Origin: Maribacter sp. MMG018 | Lineage (GTDB): Bacteria > Bacteroidota > Bacteroidia > Flavobacteriales > Flavobacteriaceae | DNA length: 64,000 nucleotides | Reading direction: 5' to 3' | NCBI RefSeq assembly: GCF_018100785.1 | Contig: NZ_JAGJEC010000006.1 | Span: forward strand, 1-64,000 | Part shown: one piece after another, positions 63,064 to 64,000 of the stretch | Layout of the letters: each line of letters starts with the position of its first letter | How positions within the stretch are numbered: position 1 is the stretch's first letter | Made by a program: the position numbers and the translations under genes | Notes under the pieces: generated by a model | The model's input: only the letters and a program-made list of their open reading frames with translations | Told to the model about the DNA's origin: nothing | Database searches by the model: none

Positions 63064-64000
63064 TTAGATAGTTTCAGCTATTTCTAAAGCTTTGTTCAAT
63101 GCTCCTAGTTTATTATATGTTTCCTGTAGCTCATCATCGGCATCGGAAGCAGCTACAAGGCCTGCACCTGCCTGAAAGTGAAGCTCATGGTTTTTGCTTA
63201 AAAAGGTTCGGATCATTATGGCGTGATTAAAGTTTCCTTTAAAATCCATAAAACCAATTGCACCACCGTAATAACCACGGCTTGTTTTTTCGTATTTCTC
63301 GATAAGTTGCATGGCCATATGTTTTGGGGCACCACTCAAGGTGCCTGCCGGAAATGTATCCGCAACAATTTTTAGCGTCGGTATATCGGTTTTTTTAATT
63401 CCGGTAACCTTGGATACCAAATGTATTACATGCGAAAAATATTGTACCTCTCTATAGGTGTCAACGTTTACCATGTTTCCGTTACGGCTAAGATCGTTGC
63501 GGGCGAGGTCTACCAACATAACGTGCTCACTGTTTTCTTTGTCGTCCTCAGCAAGTTTTTTTGCCAATTCCGCATCTTTTTCATCATTACCGGTACGTTT
63601 GTAGGTGCCCGCGATAGGATGAATTTCCGCTTTGCCGTTTTTGACTATAAGTTGGGCTTCCGGTGAACTACCGAAAATTTTAAAATCCCCATAATCAAAA
63701 AAGAACAGGTAAGGTGAAGGGTTAATAGAACGTAATGCCCTATAAACGTTGAATTCATCGCCCTTGAATTTTTGAGAAAACCTTCTAGATAGTACCAATT
63801 GAAATACATCGCCTCGTTTACAATGTTTCTTTGCCAGTTCTACATGTTGCTTGTATTCGTCGTCTTCAAGATTGGTCTCGACTTGGCCTTCTTTGGAAAA
63901 ATTATAGGATGCAAAGGTTCTTACATTTAGCAAACGCTCTATAGCCAATATATTGTTATCGGTCTCGTAACAATGCGCAAATATGTACGCCTCGTTCTTA
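63064..64000 (-). CDS. trpE: Anthranilate synthase component I (partial, C-terminal part)
   Basis: The C-terminal 311 residues are visible. The frame is open to the right edge, starting KNEAYIFAHCYETDNN, so the TTG at 63948 that might be taken as a start is internal. The chorismate-binding catalytic domain is complete: FQLVLSRRF, GSSPEAQL, PIAGTYKRT, DLARNDLSR, VIHLVSKVTG, FPAGTLSGAPK and GAIGFM, ending with FQAGAGLVAASDADDE (metal and substrate binding). The regulatory N-terminal domain that binds tryptophan lies mostly outside the window. It is the first visible gene of the trp operon. Confidence 0.94.
   Translation of the reverse strand, partial: KNEAYIFAHCYETDNNILAIERLLNVRTFASYNFSKEGQVETNLEDDEYKQHVELAKKHCKRGDVFQLVLSRRFSQKFKGDEFNVYRALRSINPSPYLFFFDYGDFKIFGSSPEAQLIVKNGKAEIHPIAGTYKRTGNDEKDAELAKKLAEDDKENSEHVMLVDLARNDLSRNGNMVNVDTYREVQYFSHVIHLVSKVTGIKKTDIPTLKIVADTFPAGTLSGAPKHMAMQLIEKYEKTSRGYYGGAIGFMDFKGNFNHAIMIRTFLSKNHELHFQAGAGLVAASDADDELQETYNKLGALNKALEIAETI

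Noticed and set aside
63064-63948. trpE starting at the TTG at 63948
   Set aside because: The frame is open to the window edge with family-like sequence ahead of it, so this is an internal codon and trpE is simply truncated by the window.

Overview
The window reads as a stretch of chromosome from a marine-type Flavobacteriaceae (Bacteroidota). Evidence: AT-rich DNA; several upstream regions matching the Bacteroidota promoter consensus TTTG-N18/19-TAnnTTTG; a gene for the small ribosomal protein THX; secreted proteins carrying CarboxypepD_reg-like/TonB-plug modules; DUF1573 and DUF6702-type proteins; and a eukaryote-like kynurenine route (kmo, kynU). The overall gene set resembles Zobellia/Maribacter-type genomes, but I cannot assign a genus. 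I saw no rRNA, tRNA, CRISPR array, insertion sequence, integrase or prophage. This is compact core chromosome.

Layout. 1-1.6 kb: N-terminal part of a large secreted beta-repeat protein that runs off the left edge. 1.9-6.4 kb: secreted proteins (two tandem plug-domain paralogues, a DUF6702-like protein, an M1 peptidase). 6.4-8.5 kb: tatA, PAP2 phosphatase, O-methyltransferase, GNAT. 8.5-15.8 kb: kynU, an MFS transporter, a lipoprotein, an ECF sigma factor with a tiny partner, an MscS channel, a ClpP paralogue and kmo. 16-23.1 kb: a zinc-ribbon-fold protein without its cysteines, Nif3, lpxK, a hybrid histidine kinase translationally coupled to GAPDH, and lipA. 23.2-29.8 kb: two ECF sigma factors (one with an RskA-like anti-sigma), a Cys-rich NqrM-like mini protein, murB, an aminotransferase, an aspartyl protease with PDZ domain, DUF1573. 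29.9-36.2 kb: valS, an lmo0937-type mini membrane protein, a two-component pair, a creatininase-family amidohydrolase. 35.9-40.7 kb (minus): rsfS-ftsH-LUD-cdsA-psd-ACBP, mainly phospholipid synthesis and membrane quality control. 40.8-53.3 kb: birA, SRPBCC, divergent pyrE/NUDIX, M14 carboxypeptidase, PAS kinase plus response regulator, coaD-ddl, PASTA-RluA, yaaA, THX, a uracil-DNA-glycosylase-like protein. 53.5-57.8 kb: convergent ppc and an M20 peptidase, whose upstream regions share an identical dyad. 57.8-64 kb: the trp operon trpE-G-D-C-F-B-A plus a 71-aa membrane protein; trpE is cut by the right edge.

How the genes connect. Tryptophan is made by the trp operon and could be degraded by the kynurenine enzymes, which in Bacteroidota usually feed de novo NAD synthesis. 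cdsA-psd-ACBP forms a phospholipid unit. The most notable non-coding signal is a dyad TAGAATA-N10-TATTCTA found upstream of both ppc and the neighbouring M20 peptidase. The most notable coding oddity is a COG1579-type protein that keeps the zinc-ribbon scaffold but has lost all four expected cysteines. Two short genes that simple ORF calling misses (THX, lmo0937-type) are included, and several start codons are corrected.
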